From NCBI GenBank assembly GCA_963737075.1, contig CAVTRI010000001.1:1054001-1118000 (forward strand): a stretch of DNA of 64,000 nt. The letters are read 5' to 3'. This stretch comes from CAVTRI01 sp963737075 (GTDB taxonomy: Bacteria; Actinomycetota; Acidimicrobiia; Acidimicrobiales; Palsa-688). Positions 26,937 through 35,528 of this stretch are shown here, in pieces. The notes under the pieces are model-generated. The model did no database searches. It worked only from the letters and a program-made list of their open reading frames with translations, and was not told where the DNA came from. The position numbers were made by a program, and so were the translations under genes. Each line of letters starts with the position of its first letter. The stretch's first letter is position 1.

Positions 26937-27884
26937 GTGAGCATCGTCAACGTCCCTGCCGAAGAGGTCGGCGTCGCCGAACCCATTCCCGAAGGAGGCG
27001 AGGTCGAGACCGAGGGCAACGCCCTCCGCCTCTTCCTTCGCACCTTCGTAGAAAACAAGCTGGCTGTAGCGGGCGTGATCCTGCTCTTCGCCATCGTGGT
27101 CTTCTGCTTCATCGTGCCGCTCTTCTACCATTCCGACCAGACCACCCCGGCGCTGATCATCAACGGCCACAAAGGTCCCAACGCCCATCCGCAGTCGACC
27201 CGGCCCCTCGGCGCCGACCTCAACGGCTTCGACATCCTGGGCCGGCTCATGAAGGGCGGCCAGATCTCCCTTTACATAGGGTTCCTCGCCGGCCTGTTCG
27301 CCACCGTCATCGGCATCGTGTACGGCGCCGTGTCCGGGTATTTCGGCAAGTGGCTGGACATGATCCTGATGCGGATCGTCGACGTCGTGCTGGCGTTCCC
27401 GGTCATCTTCCTGTTCATCTACATCTCGAGCCTCAAAAAGCCGAGCATCAGCCTGCTGATCATCCTGCTGTCGATCATCACGTGGGTGGTTCCGGCCCGA
27501 CTCGTCCGCGGTGAGACCCTCAGCCTGAAGACGCGCGAGTACGTGCAGGCGATGAAGACCATGGGTGGCGGCTCGATTCGGGCGATCTGGCGCCACATCG
27601 TCCCCAACACGATCGGCACGATCGTGGTCACCGTCACGTTCCAGATCGCCGACGCCATCATCATCCTCTCCACGCTGCAGTACTTCGGCCTCGGGCTGCC
27701 GCCAAACGACCCGACCTGGGGCAGCATGCTCAACGACGCCATCAACAATGCCAGCGCCCAGTTCAACGGGTACTGGTGGCAGATCTACCCGGCCGGCCTG
27801 ATGATCGTCCTCACCGTGGTGGCCGTCAACCTGATCGGTGACGCACTTCGGGACTCGTTCGAAGTCCGGCTGCAGAAGCGATGA
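26937..27884 (+). CDS. ABC transporter permease, DppC type
   Basis: Second permease of the same importer. 315 residues: a cytoplasmic N-tail, the OppC-N helix (FVENKLAVAGVILLFAIVVF), then the permease core with EAA loop REYVQAMKTMGGGSIRAIWRH. GTG 26937 is preceded by GAAGGGAGG at proper distance, which decides it over internal starts. Its stop overlaps the ATPase start (ATGA). The 68-bp gap before it holds no gene. Confidence 0.93.
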   Translation: MSIVNVPAEEVGVAEPIPEGGEVETEGNALRLFLRTFVENKLAVAGVILLFAIVVFCFIVPLFYHSDQTTPALIINGHKGPNAHPQSTRPLGADLNGFDILGRLMKGGQISLYIGFLAGLFATVIGIVYGAVSGYFGKWLDMILMRIVDVVLAFPVIFLFIYISSLKKPSISLLIILLSIITWVVPARLVRGETLSLKTREYVQAMKTMGGGSIRAIWRHIVPNTIGTIVVTVTFQIADAIIILSTLQYFGLGLPPNDPTWGSMLNDAINNASAQFNGYWWQIYPAGLMIVLTVVAVNLIGDALRDSFEVRLQKR

Positions 27885-30073
27885 CCGCCGACACCAACGT
27901 CGCCACGCCTGCCAGGTCGCTGGCGCCCATGGCGGCCGACAGCGTTCTCGAGGTCCGGGACCTGCGCACCTACATCCGGCTTCGCAAGGGAGAGGTGCGT
28001 GCCGTCGACGGCGTCAGCTTCGACGTCAAGCGCGGTGAGTGCCTGGGAGTGGTCGGCGAATCCGGATGCGGCAAGACCATGACCGGCATGTCGATCATGC
28101 GGCTGCTGCCCAACGGGGGCTATATCGCCGGGGGATCGATCCGCACGGGGTCGATTAACCTGGCCACCGCGGCGATGGACGAGGTGCGGCGGGTGCGGGC
28201 CAATCACATCGGCATGATCTTCCAGGACCCGATGACATCGCTGAACCCGACGATGACCATCGGCAAGCAGATCGCCGAGCCCGTCCGTCTCCACAAGCAG
28301 GTGTCGAAGGCGGCCGCCATGGACCGGGCGGCCGAGGTGCTCAATCTGGTCGGCATGCCGCGACCCCGAGAGCGGCTGGGCGACTACCCCCACCAGCTGT
28401 CTGGCGGGCTCCGCCAGCGGGTGGTGATCGCCATGGCCTTGGCCTGCGAACCACAACTGATCATTGCTGACGAACCCACCACGGCTCTGGACGTAACCAT
28501 CCAGGCCCAGATCCTCAGCTTGCTCGACGACCTGCGGGAACGGCTGGGAATGGCGATGATCCTCATCACCCACGACATGGGTGTGATTGCCGGCCGGAGC
28601 GACCGGATCATGGTGATGTACGCCGCCAAGATCGTCGAGATGGCCGCCACCGGCGCCCTGTTCGGGCGGATGCGCCATCCGTACACGGAGGCGCTGCTGG
28701 CATCGATCCCCCAGCTGGACCAGGACACATCGCAGCGCCTCTACTCCATACCCGGCCACCCGCCGGATCTGTCCAAGGAGCAGGTCGGGTGCCGGTTCGC
28801 ACCCCGTTGCCTGTATGCCACCGACGAGTGTCGCGTCGACGAGCCGGAGCTGGGAGGCCCCGATCCCGGCCACCCCTTCGCCTGCTACCACCCCCGGAGC
28901 TCGGCCGCCGACCAGGTGGCCGGGGCTGGCGACCTCATCGCCGCCGCGGTCAAGACGGCGGCCAACCGGGAGGTGGCAGAGCAGGCGGAAGCGTTCTTCG
29001 CGGGGGTGGATCCGGCCGTGGTGGCCACCGAAACCGACGCGGACGGCGCCGAGCCCGAGAACGAAATGATCGTCCAACTCGATGAGGTGACCAAGCATTT
29101 CAACGTCACGTCGGGTGCCGTGCTCCAGCGCAAGATCGGGACGCTCCACGCGGTCAGCGACGTTTCCGTCGCCATCCGCCGGGGCGAGACCTTCGGTCTG
29201 GTGGGGGAGTCCGGCTGCGGCAAGACGACGCTGGGACGCATGGTCGTGGCGCTGGAAGTGCCGACCAACGGGCGCGTCGTCGTCAACGGCACCGACCTCG
29301 CATCGCTGCGGCGAGGCCATCTGCGGCGGTTCCGGCGGGACCTGCAGATGATGTTCCAGGACCCGTACGCATCGCTCGATCCCCGTATGCGGGTCGGCAC
29401 CATCGTGGGCGAGCCGCTCGCCGTGCAAGGCATCGGCGACCGCAAGTCCCGGCAGCGCCGGGTGGGGGAGTTGCTGCAGGAAGTCGGCCTGCCCACCAAT
29501 GCCGTCACTCGATATCCCCACGAGTTTTCCGGTGGACAGCGCCAGCGAGTCGGATTGGCGAGAGCCCTGGCCCTCAACCCGAAGCTGATCGTGGCCGACG
29601 AGCCGGTATCCGCGCTGGACGTGTCCATCCGCTCGCAAATCCTCAACCTGATGAAGGGGCTTCAGGACGCCCACGGCCTGACCTACATCTTCATCTCGCA
29701 CGATCTGTCCGTCGTGCGCTACCTGGCTGATCGCATCGGGGTCATGTACCTGGGTCGGCTGGTCGAGGTGGGGACCGGCGACGACATCTACGAGCGGGCG
29801 GCCCACCCGTACACCCGGGGGCTGCTCGACACCATTCCGGTCCCCAAGCCGGAGATAGAGAAGACGAAGAAGGGGTCAGCGATCCGGGGCGAGCTGCCCT
29901 CGCCGATCAACCCTCCGTCGGGCTGCCGCTTCCGCACCCGCTGCCCGCGGGCGCAGGACGTCTGCGCCGAGGAAGTTCCCCCACTGACTGCATTTGGCGG
30001 CGAACACTTCGCAGCCTGCCACTTCCCGCTGCAGACCCCGGTCGCGTTGACGCCGAAGCCCGCTACCGTCTGA
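27881..30073 (+). CDS. fused DppD-DppF peptide ABC transporter ATPase
   Basis: Both ATPases of the importer in a single 730-residue chain, so the dimer is built within one polypeptide. First half: Walker A GESGCGKTMTG from about residue 59, signature LSGGLRQRVVIAMAL, Walker B LIIADEPTTALD, and the Cys-rich oligopeptide-transporter tail (GCRFAPRCLYATDEC). Second half: Walker A GESGCGKTTLGR from about 442, signature FSGGQRQRVGLARAL, LIVADEPVSALD, tail GCRFRTRCPRAQDVC. The linker at roughly 345-390 is acidic and Ala-rich. Overlaps the permease stop by 4 nt; menB begins 3 bp after its end. Confidence 0.94.
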   Translation: MTADTNVATPARSLAPMAADSVLEVRDLRTYIRLRKGEVRAVDGVSFDVKRGECLGVVGESGCGKTMTGMSIMRLLPNGGYIAGGSIRTGSINLATAAMDEVRRVRANHIGMIFQDPMTSLNPTMTIGKQIAEPVRLHKQVSKAAAMDRAAEVLNLVGMPRPRERLGDYPHQLSGGLRQRVVIAMALACEPQLIIADEPTTALDVTIQAQILSLLDDLRERLGMAMILITHDMGVIAGRSDRIMVMYAAKIVEMAATGALFGRMRHPYTEALLASIPQLDQDTSQRLYSIPGHPPDLSKEQVGCRFAPRCLYATDECRVDEPELGGPDPGHPFACYHPRSSAADQVAGAGDLIAAAVKTAANREVAEQAEAFFAGVDPAVVATETDADGAEPENEMIVQLDEVTKHFNVTSGAVLQRKIGTLHAVSDVSVAIRRGETFGLVGESGCGKTTLGRMVVALEVPTNGRVVVNGTDLASLRRGHLRRFRRDLQMMFQDPYASLDPRMRVGTIVGEPLAVQGIGDRKSRQRRVGELLQEVGLPTNAVTRYPHEFSGGQRQRVGLARALALNPKLIVADEPVSALDVSIRSQILNLMKGLQDAHGLTYIFISHDLSVVRYLADRIGVMYLGRLVEVGTGDDIYERAAHPYTRGLLDTIPVPKPEIEKTKKGSAIRGELPSPINPPSGCRFRTRCPRAQDVCAEEVPPLTAFGGEHFAACHFPLQTPVALTPKPATV

Positions 30074-30076
30074 CGG

Positions 30077-30985
30077 GTGAGCTCCCGCATCTCCGAGCTG
30101 TTCGACCCCGCCGCGTGGCGGGAGGTGGAGGACTTCGACCTGACGGACGTGACCTACCACCGGGCGGTCGGGCAAGGCACGGTGCGGGTGGCGTTCAACC
30201 GTCCGGAAGTCCGTAACGCCTTCCGGCCCCACACCGTCGACGAGTTGTACCGCGTGCTCGACCACGCCCGTCAGACCCCGGACGTGGGCTGTGTGCTGCT
30301 GACCGGCAACGGGCCCTCGCCTCGCGACGGAGGTTGGGCCTTTTGCTCCGGCGGCGACCAGCGCATTCGTGGCAAGGACGGCTACCAGTACGCCTCGGGC
30401 GAGGGGGCCGACAGTGTCGACCCCGCGCGTACCGGTCGGCTGCACATCCTGGAGGTCCAGCGGCTCATCCGTTTCATGCCCAAAGTGGTGCTCTGCGTCG
30501 TGCCTGGATGGGCGGCCGGCGGCGGGCACAGCCTCCACGCGGTCTGCGACCTCACCCTCGCCAGCGCTGAGCACGCGCGGTTCAGACAGACGGATACCGA
30601 CGTGGCCAGCTTCGACGGGGGCTTCGGCTCGGCATACCTGGCCCGCCAGGTGGGGCAGAAGTTCGCCCGGGAGGTGTTTTTCCTCGGGAGGACCTACACC
30701 GCAGAGGACATGCACCGGATGGGAGCCGTCAATGCTGTCGTCCCGCACACCGACCTCGAGCGGGTGGCGCTGGAGTGGGCGGCGGAGATCAACGCCAAGA
30801 GCCCCACTGCGCAGCGGATGGTCAAGTTCGCCCTGAACCTCATCGATGACGGCCTGGTTGGCCAGCAGCTGTTTGCGGGAGAGGCGACCCGCCTGGCATA
30901 TGGGAGCGAGGAGGCTGTCGAAGGGCGGGATGCGTTCCTGGAGAAGCGGCGTCCCGAGTGGGCTCGCTTCCCGTGGCACTACTGA
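30077..30985 (+). CDS. menB: 1,4-dihydroxy-2-naphthoyl-CoA synthase
   Basis: Ring-closing crotonase of menaquinone synthesis, converting o-succinylbenzoyl-CoA to 1,4-dihydroxy-2-naphthoyl-CoA. 302 residues, MenB-length. Diagnostic segments: VAFNRPEVRNAFRPHTVDE, GWAFCSGGDQRIRGKDGY, the oxyanion PGWAAGGGHSLHAVCDLT, TDVASFDGGFGSAYLAR and the C-terminal AVEGRDAFLEKRRPEW...PWHY. GTG 30077. It is packed behind the transporter, but no other men genes are near. It implies a menaquinone respiratory chain, which fits the NDH-2 gene. Confidence 0.95.
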   Translation: MSSRISELFDPAAWREVEDFDLTDVTYHRAVGQGTVRVAFNRPEVRNAFRPHTVDELYRVLDHARQTPDVGCVLLTGNGPSPRDGGWAFCSGGDQRIRGKDGYQYASGEGADSVDPARTGRLHILEVQRLIRFMPKVVLCVVPGWAAGGGHSLHAVCDLTLASAEHARFRQTDTDVASFDGGFGSAYLARQVGQKFAREVFFLGRTYTAEDMHRMGAVNAVVPHTDLERVALEWAAEINAKSPTAQRMVKFALNLIDDGLVGQQLFAGEATRLAYGSEEAVEGRDAFLEKRRPEWARFPWHY

Positions 30986-30994
30986 CCGCCCGCC

Positions 30995-31615
30995 ATGGTG
31001 CTGGGGAGGCGTGGGGCTGAGGGGGAGACGGGGCGGCTGGAGGCGTTCAGCGACGGGGTGATGGCTGTGATCATCACGATCATGGCCTTTGGCCTGGAGG
31101 CGCCCAACGGCACGTCCCTCACCGCCCTCAGGCACCGTCTTCCGTCGCTGCTGATCTACCTGTTGAGCTTCACCGTTATCGGCATCTACTGGAACAATCA
31201 CCATCATCTGCTCCGGGCCACCAAACGGATGAGCGGCGCGGTGATGTGGACCAATCTTCAGCTGTTGTTCTGGCTGTCATTGATCCCCGTCCTGACCAAG
31301 TGGGTCGCCAGCTCCTACCGGTCGTCGCTGCCCGCCTCGGCGTACGGTGTCGTCGGGTTCGCAGCCGGGATCGCCTACTTCATCCTCACCCAAGCGATCC
31401 TGGCGGCCAACAAGGAAGACGTCGCCCTTCGCCGCGCCCTTGGCTCCGAGGTGAAGGAGGTCGGTTCGGTCGTGGCCTACGCCGCCGGGGTCGGCCTGGC
31501 GTGGGTCAGCCCGTGGATCGCCTACGCATGCTACGCCGGGGTGTCCATCGCCTGGTTCGTGCCCGACCGCCGGCTGGCCGAGCCTCGGGACGACGTCGGA
31601 GAGGCGGAGGTATGA
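30995..31615 (+). CDS. TMEM175-family (DUF1211) potassium channel-like protein
   Basis: Membrane protein of 206 residues with five to six hydrophobic helices. The family hallmark RLEAFSDGVMAVIITIM (FSDG motif in helix 1) is present, as is the HHHLLRATKRM loop after helix 2. Bacterial TMEM175 homologues form potassium-permeable tetramers. ATG 30995 follows menB by 9 bp. The last gene before tRNA-Leu. Channel function is inferred from family only. Confidence 0.85.
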   Translation: MVLGRRGAEGETGRLEAFSDGVMAVIITIMAFGLEAPNGTSLTALRHRLPSLLIYLLSFTVIGIYWNNHHHLLRATKRMSGAVMWTNLQLLFWLSLIPVLTKWVASSYRSSLPASAYGVVGFAAGIAYFILTQAILAANKEDVALRRALGSEVKEVGSVVAYAAGVGLAWVSPWIAYACYAGVSIAWFVPDRRLAEPRDDVGEAEV

Positions 31616-31647
31616 TCGTTGTCCGTGCCGGTCACGCCGGCAGCCAC

Positions 31648-31734
31648 GTCGGAGTGGCGGAATAGGCAGACGCGCTAGCTTGAGGGGCTAGTGTCCGCAA
31701 GGACGTGGGGGTTCAAGTCCCCCCTCCGACACCA
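31648..31734 (+). tRNA. tRNA-Leu (anticodon GAG), CCA encoded
   Basis: Seven-pair acceptor stem GTCGGAG (31648-31654)/CTCCGAC (31724-31730), discriminator A and encoded CCA. Anticodon stem CTAGC/GCTAG around the 7-nt loop TTGAGGG gives anticodon GAG at 31682-31684. A long variable arm (GTGTCCGCAAGGACGT) marks it as class II, and the T-loop TTCAAGT is intact. Its 3' half is shared with the end of the recombinase gene on the other strand, making it the likely attachment site of the element to the right. Confidence 0.96.
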
Positions 31735-33413
31735 CGGTTTACCCCAACATCTCGGAGCGGGGTGATGGAGGTGTGGATCATCCGGTCAGCGGGGTCGTAC
31801 TGGATGTCGAGGCCGAGAGCTTCGTAGAGCTGCTGGCGCTGGGCGTCCGTCGCTCCGGCTAGGGCGGCGGCGAGGCTTCGGGCGTGTTGGAGCGCGGCTT
31901 TGAACTCCTCGGGGGTGAGGCCTTCGGGTTGAGCGTTTTTGATCCGGGAGAGTTCTGCCTTGGCTGCATCGCGGGCGATCTCGTGCTTACGAGCGAGGCG
32001 CGCGAATGTCGAGGTGGGCAAGCCGTCTTGAAGCGCTTGTTCGAGGCGGGCAATTTTGCGGTCTGCATCAGCCAAGGCTCGCCTGGCGCTCTTCTCCCGT
32101 GCCTCTGTCTCGGCGGATCGACGTTTTGTCGAGAGTTCTTGCGCTGACCGGTCGGCCGCTTCCTCGGAGAGGGCTTCGGCGAGCCATTTGTCCAGCGGCG
32201 GCACGACCATATCCTCGCGGCAGATATACCGACACGGGGTGTCCGTCGCTGTGTGAGCGAGCATGGCCGCTGGTGGGGCAGCGGTAGTAGCGGCGTCCCC
32301 GGCGCGTTTCGCCTTGAAGGCGTCGACCGCAGACCGAGCAGCGAGCCAGCCCTCGCAGGGGATAGGTACCGTGGGCGGCCCGGGGCGCTCGCATCTGGCC
32401 GCTGGGCCGGCGCGCCGCAAAACGGGCTTGCACGGCCTCAAAGAGGTCGACTGGTACCAGGGCTTCGTGGCTGGGGTCTTCCGATCTGTACCAGCGTTCT
32501 TCGGGTGCCCAGCGCTGGACCGTCGTGACTCCGGCCGCGACGTCGCCGGGGTCCAGTAAACCTCGCTCCGAGGAGCGCGTCCCCATGCCTGGTAGCCGCT
32601 GTAGCGCGGGTTGGCGAGGATGGCCCGGACTGCGCTGTCACGCCAGCGGGTGCCGTCGCGGTGCGAATTTCGGAGGGGGTCGTGGGCGGCCGGGGAGGGG
32701 ATCCCGAATTCGTTGAGGCCCTGAGCGATGGCGGCAAATCCGAGTCCGGCGGCGTATTCCTCGAAAATACGTCGCACGACGGGCGCGGTTTCGGCATCGG
32801 GCACGAGCTGGTGCAGGGAAGCGCCTTCGGCGGCTTTGCGGGGATTGGGGTGAGGACCAATGGCGTCGAGACGGTAGCCGTAGGGTGGCCGTCCTCCCAG
32901 GAATCGTCCTTGATGCAGGGTTTGTGACGCCATTGATGAGCGCACCCGGGTGCGGATGCGGTTGCGTTCACCTTTGGACATGCCCCCGTAGAGTTGCATC
33001 ATCAGGTCATGGGCGTCGGAGTCCGGGTCGATCCTGCCTCCGACTTCCGGTACCCATAGTTCGACGCCGTAGTGCACGAAGAGCGGAAAGGTGAGACCGT
33101 ACTGGTTGCCGTGGAAGGCGCGAGCAGGTTCGCCGATCGCCACCCCGGAGAAGCCGCGACTGGGATCGGCCAGGGCGCTGAGTAGTCGCGAGGCCTCCGG
33201 ACGACGCGCCCAGGGGAGCGATCGGGAGTGATCGACGTCGAAGTATTCCGTCACAATGACGGCGCCGGGGGGGAGGATCGTGCGGGCGCGGTCGAGCTGC
33301 CAGAGCCGAGAGGCGACCGGGTCTTGCATGTCCTCGGTGGACACCCGCCCATAGAACGCGAAGGCGCCGGTCATCAGCTCTTCGACATCAGCTCGCTCGT
33401 TGGTCTCCATCAT
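31713..33413 (-). pseudogene. large serine recombinase with two compensating frameshifts, ends inside tRNA-Leu
   Basis: Site-specific recombinase for element integration/excision. N-terminal resolvase domain with catalytic serine in FAFYGRVSTEDMQD, recombinase domain (LGGRPPYGYRL; NEFGIPSP; ILANPRYSGYQAWG), and a C-terminal coiled coil (KIARLEQALQDG... to KAALQHARSL). The zinc ribbon is present only in a different frame (RGLARCSVCGRRLQG, RRYYRCPTSGH, GHPVSVYLPR); the main frame is left near 32557-32563 and regained near 32212-32226 (EDMVVPPLDKWL). The continuous frame therefore makes a protein with a scrambled ribbon. The stop TGA is the T-loop TTCAA of tRNA-Leu read backwards, and the last codons come from the tRNA. 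Start ATG 33413 or 33410. Confidence 0.85.
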
Positions 33414-33615
33414 TCCGGTCGGTCGTGGGTGTGCGGGTTGCCGCGATGATGTCATACAGCACGGCCAGGACCCCCGGAGTCAGCATCGAGCCGTGCTGGG
33501 ACACCTCGAGTTGGACCCCGGAGGCGTTGTCTCTGCGAGTGCGGGCTTGACCGGCGGTGGGGCGGAAAAGGCCGTCCGGGGGTTCTCTTGAAACGGGGCC
33601 GGGATCCGGTGGCAT
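33388..33615 (-). CDS. small hypothetical protein, 75 aa
   Basis: Not recognised. Its ATG shares a base with the stop of the preceding winged-helix gene (TGATG), and its stop lies 26 bp inside the recombinase start, so the three genes form one overlapping operon. The C-terminal half (GSMLTPGVLAVLYDIIAATR) could be a helix; the N-terminal half is proline/arginine-rich. By position it might be an excision or regulatory factor, but no helix-turn-helix is visible. Confidence 0.5.
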   Translation of the reverse strand: MPPDPGPVSREPPDGLFRPTAGQARTRRDNASGVQLEVSQHGSMLTPGVLAVLYDIIAATRTPTTDRNDGDQRAS

Positions 33616-34160
33616 CAGCTCGACAGGGCCTCGGCGGTGTCAAAGAGGCGAGGCTGGTCAAGGCTGACCGAGCCGTTGCTCGCAGCCGGGGCCGCCGCCG
33701 TTGAATCCCTGTCCTGGGAATCGGCCGGCGGAGCTTGGGAAGCTTGGCTGTTCTCGGCACCCAGGGCATGGGTGTATTCCCCGTTAGGACAGCCGGCGTA
33801 TTCCCCATGAAGACAGAGTTCGCCGTCGTGGGGCCCGGCGTCGTGTTGTACGGGACACCTCCGAATGGAGATCCCGTCGGGAAGGTTGAGCCGATAGCCG
33901 GAGCGCGATGGACCTTTTGGTAAGTGCACGCGAGTGGACATGACAAGTCCGGCGGAGCGGAGGCTGGCGAGGGCGCGAGCGGCGGTGTCTTTGGTGATCC
34001 CGACCGCGGCGCCGAGATCGCGAACGCCGACAGCGGCGACCCAGCCCTGCTGAGATGGTCGGGCTTGTAGGGCGAGTTCTTCGAGGACTGCCCACGGGAG
34101 GGGGCCGAGGCGTCGCCGCCAGGTTCGGCTGGCCGGGTCCACGAGGAGTTGGCTGGTCAT
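33615..34160 (-). CDS. winged-helix (GntR/MarR-like) DNA-binding protein
   Basis: 181 residues. Residues about 20-75 resemble a winged helix: PLPWAVLEELALQA, then VGVRDLGAAVGITKDTAARAL as helix-turn-helix and LRSAGLVMSTRVHLPKG as wing. The tail after about 95 is low-complexity (Ala/Ser/Pro) and ends DQPRLFDTAEALSS. Proteins of this form accompany relaxases and recombinases on actinobacterial mobile elements; here it heads the recombinase operon and is a candidate regulator of it. Confidence 0.7.
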   Translation of the reverse strand: MTSQLLVDPASRTWRRRLGPLPWAVLEELALQARPSQQGWVAAVGVRDLGAAVGITKDTAARALASLRSAGLVMSTRVHLPKGPSRSGYRLNLPDGISIRRCPVQHDAGPHDGELCLHGEYAGCPNGEYTHALGAENSQASQAPPADSQDRDSTAAAPAASNGSVSLDQPRLFDTAEALSS

Positions 34161-34284
34161 GGGTTGGCTCCAGTGGCGAGTAGTTGCCCTGTGGCTGTCG
34201 CCGCAGACTCGTGGCCGTCATCGTCAAGAGGAGTCGCCGCGGCGGGCCCGCACACCTCGTAACGGCGAGGCTGCGGGGCGAAAA

Positions 34285-35071
34285 TCAAAGAGTCGAGGTG
34301 TGATCGCATCGGCTGGGCTTGTCAGGAACCCCAAGCCAGGTCCGCAGTCTGAGTCGAGCGGAGTGAAGGGTGCGGTATGCAGACTTCTCTGACAGCCCCA
34401 CGTCGGGCGCGCTATCGCGGAGTCGGTGGCCAAGGACGCCCACGGACCCGAGGAGTGCCGCCTGCGTCGAGTCGATGATCCCGCAGCGCACAGCTTCGCC
34501 GATGACGCGTGTGGCCTGCTGCTCGGAGCTGAGTGCCGCGTCGAGGCCCGACTGTGGGAGCTCGGCAGAAGGCCAGGGAGCTTCTCCTCTTGTTCTGTCG
34601 GTGGAGGTCCAGTGCAGGTGTGCCTGACGTAGACAGCCCTCGACGTGGCGGATGACGGTGGCTGCGGGTCGATGGAGGCGTTCGCCGGCGTGGAGTTGGA
34701 TGGCTTCCCAGGCGGCGCTGAGTGTCGGCGCCCAGTTCGTGGTCGCTGGACCACGGACTGCTGGTGCTGGCCTTGGCCCAGCGCCGGTTGGCGGCGTGGT
34801 GGAGTCCGGGGATGACGGCTTGCAGCGTGGCTCGGGCGGCGAGGCGGTCGGCGGCGAGGACGAGTAGTTCGGCCAGCAGGGTGCAGGATCGGGCGGGATG
34901 CCCAGGCTTGTTGATCTCGCCCACCAGGTCGGCCGGGGAGCTGAAGCTTGCTAGCGCGGGCGCGGATGTGCTCCACGCGGCGATGGCTCGGCGTGCATGC
35001 TTGCCGGTGGCGCTGGCTTGCCAGTCGAGGGTGAGAGCGGCGAAAGGGTCCACTGCTCTATAACCGTCCAC
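34285..35071 (-). pseudogene. element protein with sigma region 4-like C-terminus, frameshifted
   Basis: Reading from GTG 35071 the protein begins VDGYRAVDPFAALTLDWQ and continues with natural composition (ADLVGEINKPGHPARSC, LLAELLVLAADRLAARATL) to about ELGAD. The next residues make sense only one base over (TLSAAWEAIQLHAGERLHRP), and that frame runs to the TGA at 34285. Its end, IDSTQAALLGSVGVLGHRLR followed by LSEKSAYRTLHSARLRL, resembles the region-4 helix-turn-helix of sigma-like regulators. The shift lies near 34720-34730. Total about 260 residues. It is upstream of the winged-helix gene and may have regulated element genes. Confidence 0.55.
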
Positions 35072-35528
35072 CCATACCGGCTAACTGCCGCAGGGTGATC
35101 GTCGGTGGAGTGCGGCTGGTCATTGCTGGTCCTTCGGGCTCAAAGTGAATGGCGACTCGGGCGTCACATAGCTCTCCTCTCTTTATGGCGGTGGGCGCGC
35201 CAGCTGCCTCTCACCTCTTGGGGACCGGATGGCTGATTCGCTACAGCGCCTATCCCGGCCGCTGGCGCATGGCGGCAGATGATGTGGGTTAGGTCCCCGC
35301 TGCAATTGCCGTCGATGTGCCCATGAGCAGCGGTGGTCAAGGCGGGTGAACCGCGCCAGCCCGGCCACGCCGCCTGTCTTGGTTTGGAGGACAGCGATGT
35401 GGCCGCTCGGGTGCTGTCCGGATTTCGGGACGTCCAGATATTGATGCGAGAAATGGGGTGAGCGATGGGCCGTTTATGTGGTGATGAGCATCGCTATGCG
35501 CGTCCGCGTGGCCGCCGGGGTTTGAGTC
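35072..35528. other. non-coding gap upstream of the relaxase; candidate oriT region
   Basis: 457 bp without a supportable gene, between the divergent sigma-like gene and the relaxase. It holds a short inverted repeat CTGTC-N10-GGACAG-type at about 35374-35394 and is less GC-rich than its neighbours in places (TTTATGG; AGATATTGATGCGAGAAATGGGG). MobF nick sites usually lie just upstream of the relaxase gene, so the transfer origin could be here; this is positional inference. Confidence 0.35.

Noticed and set aside
27785..29806. 673-codon minus-strand frame over the fused ATPases
   Set aside because: Shadow; the sense protein carries all ABC motifs.
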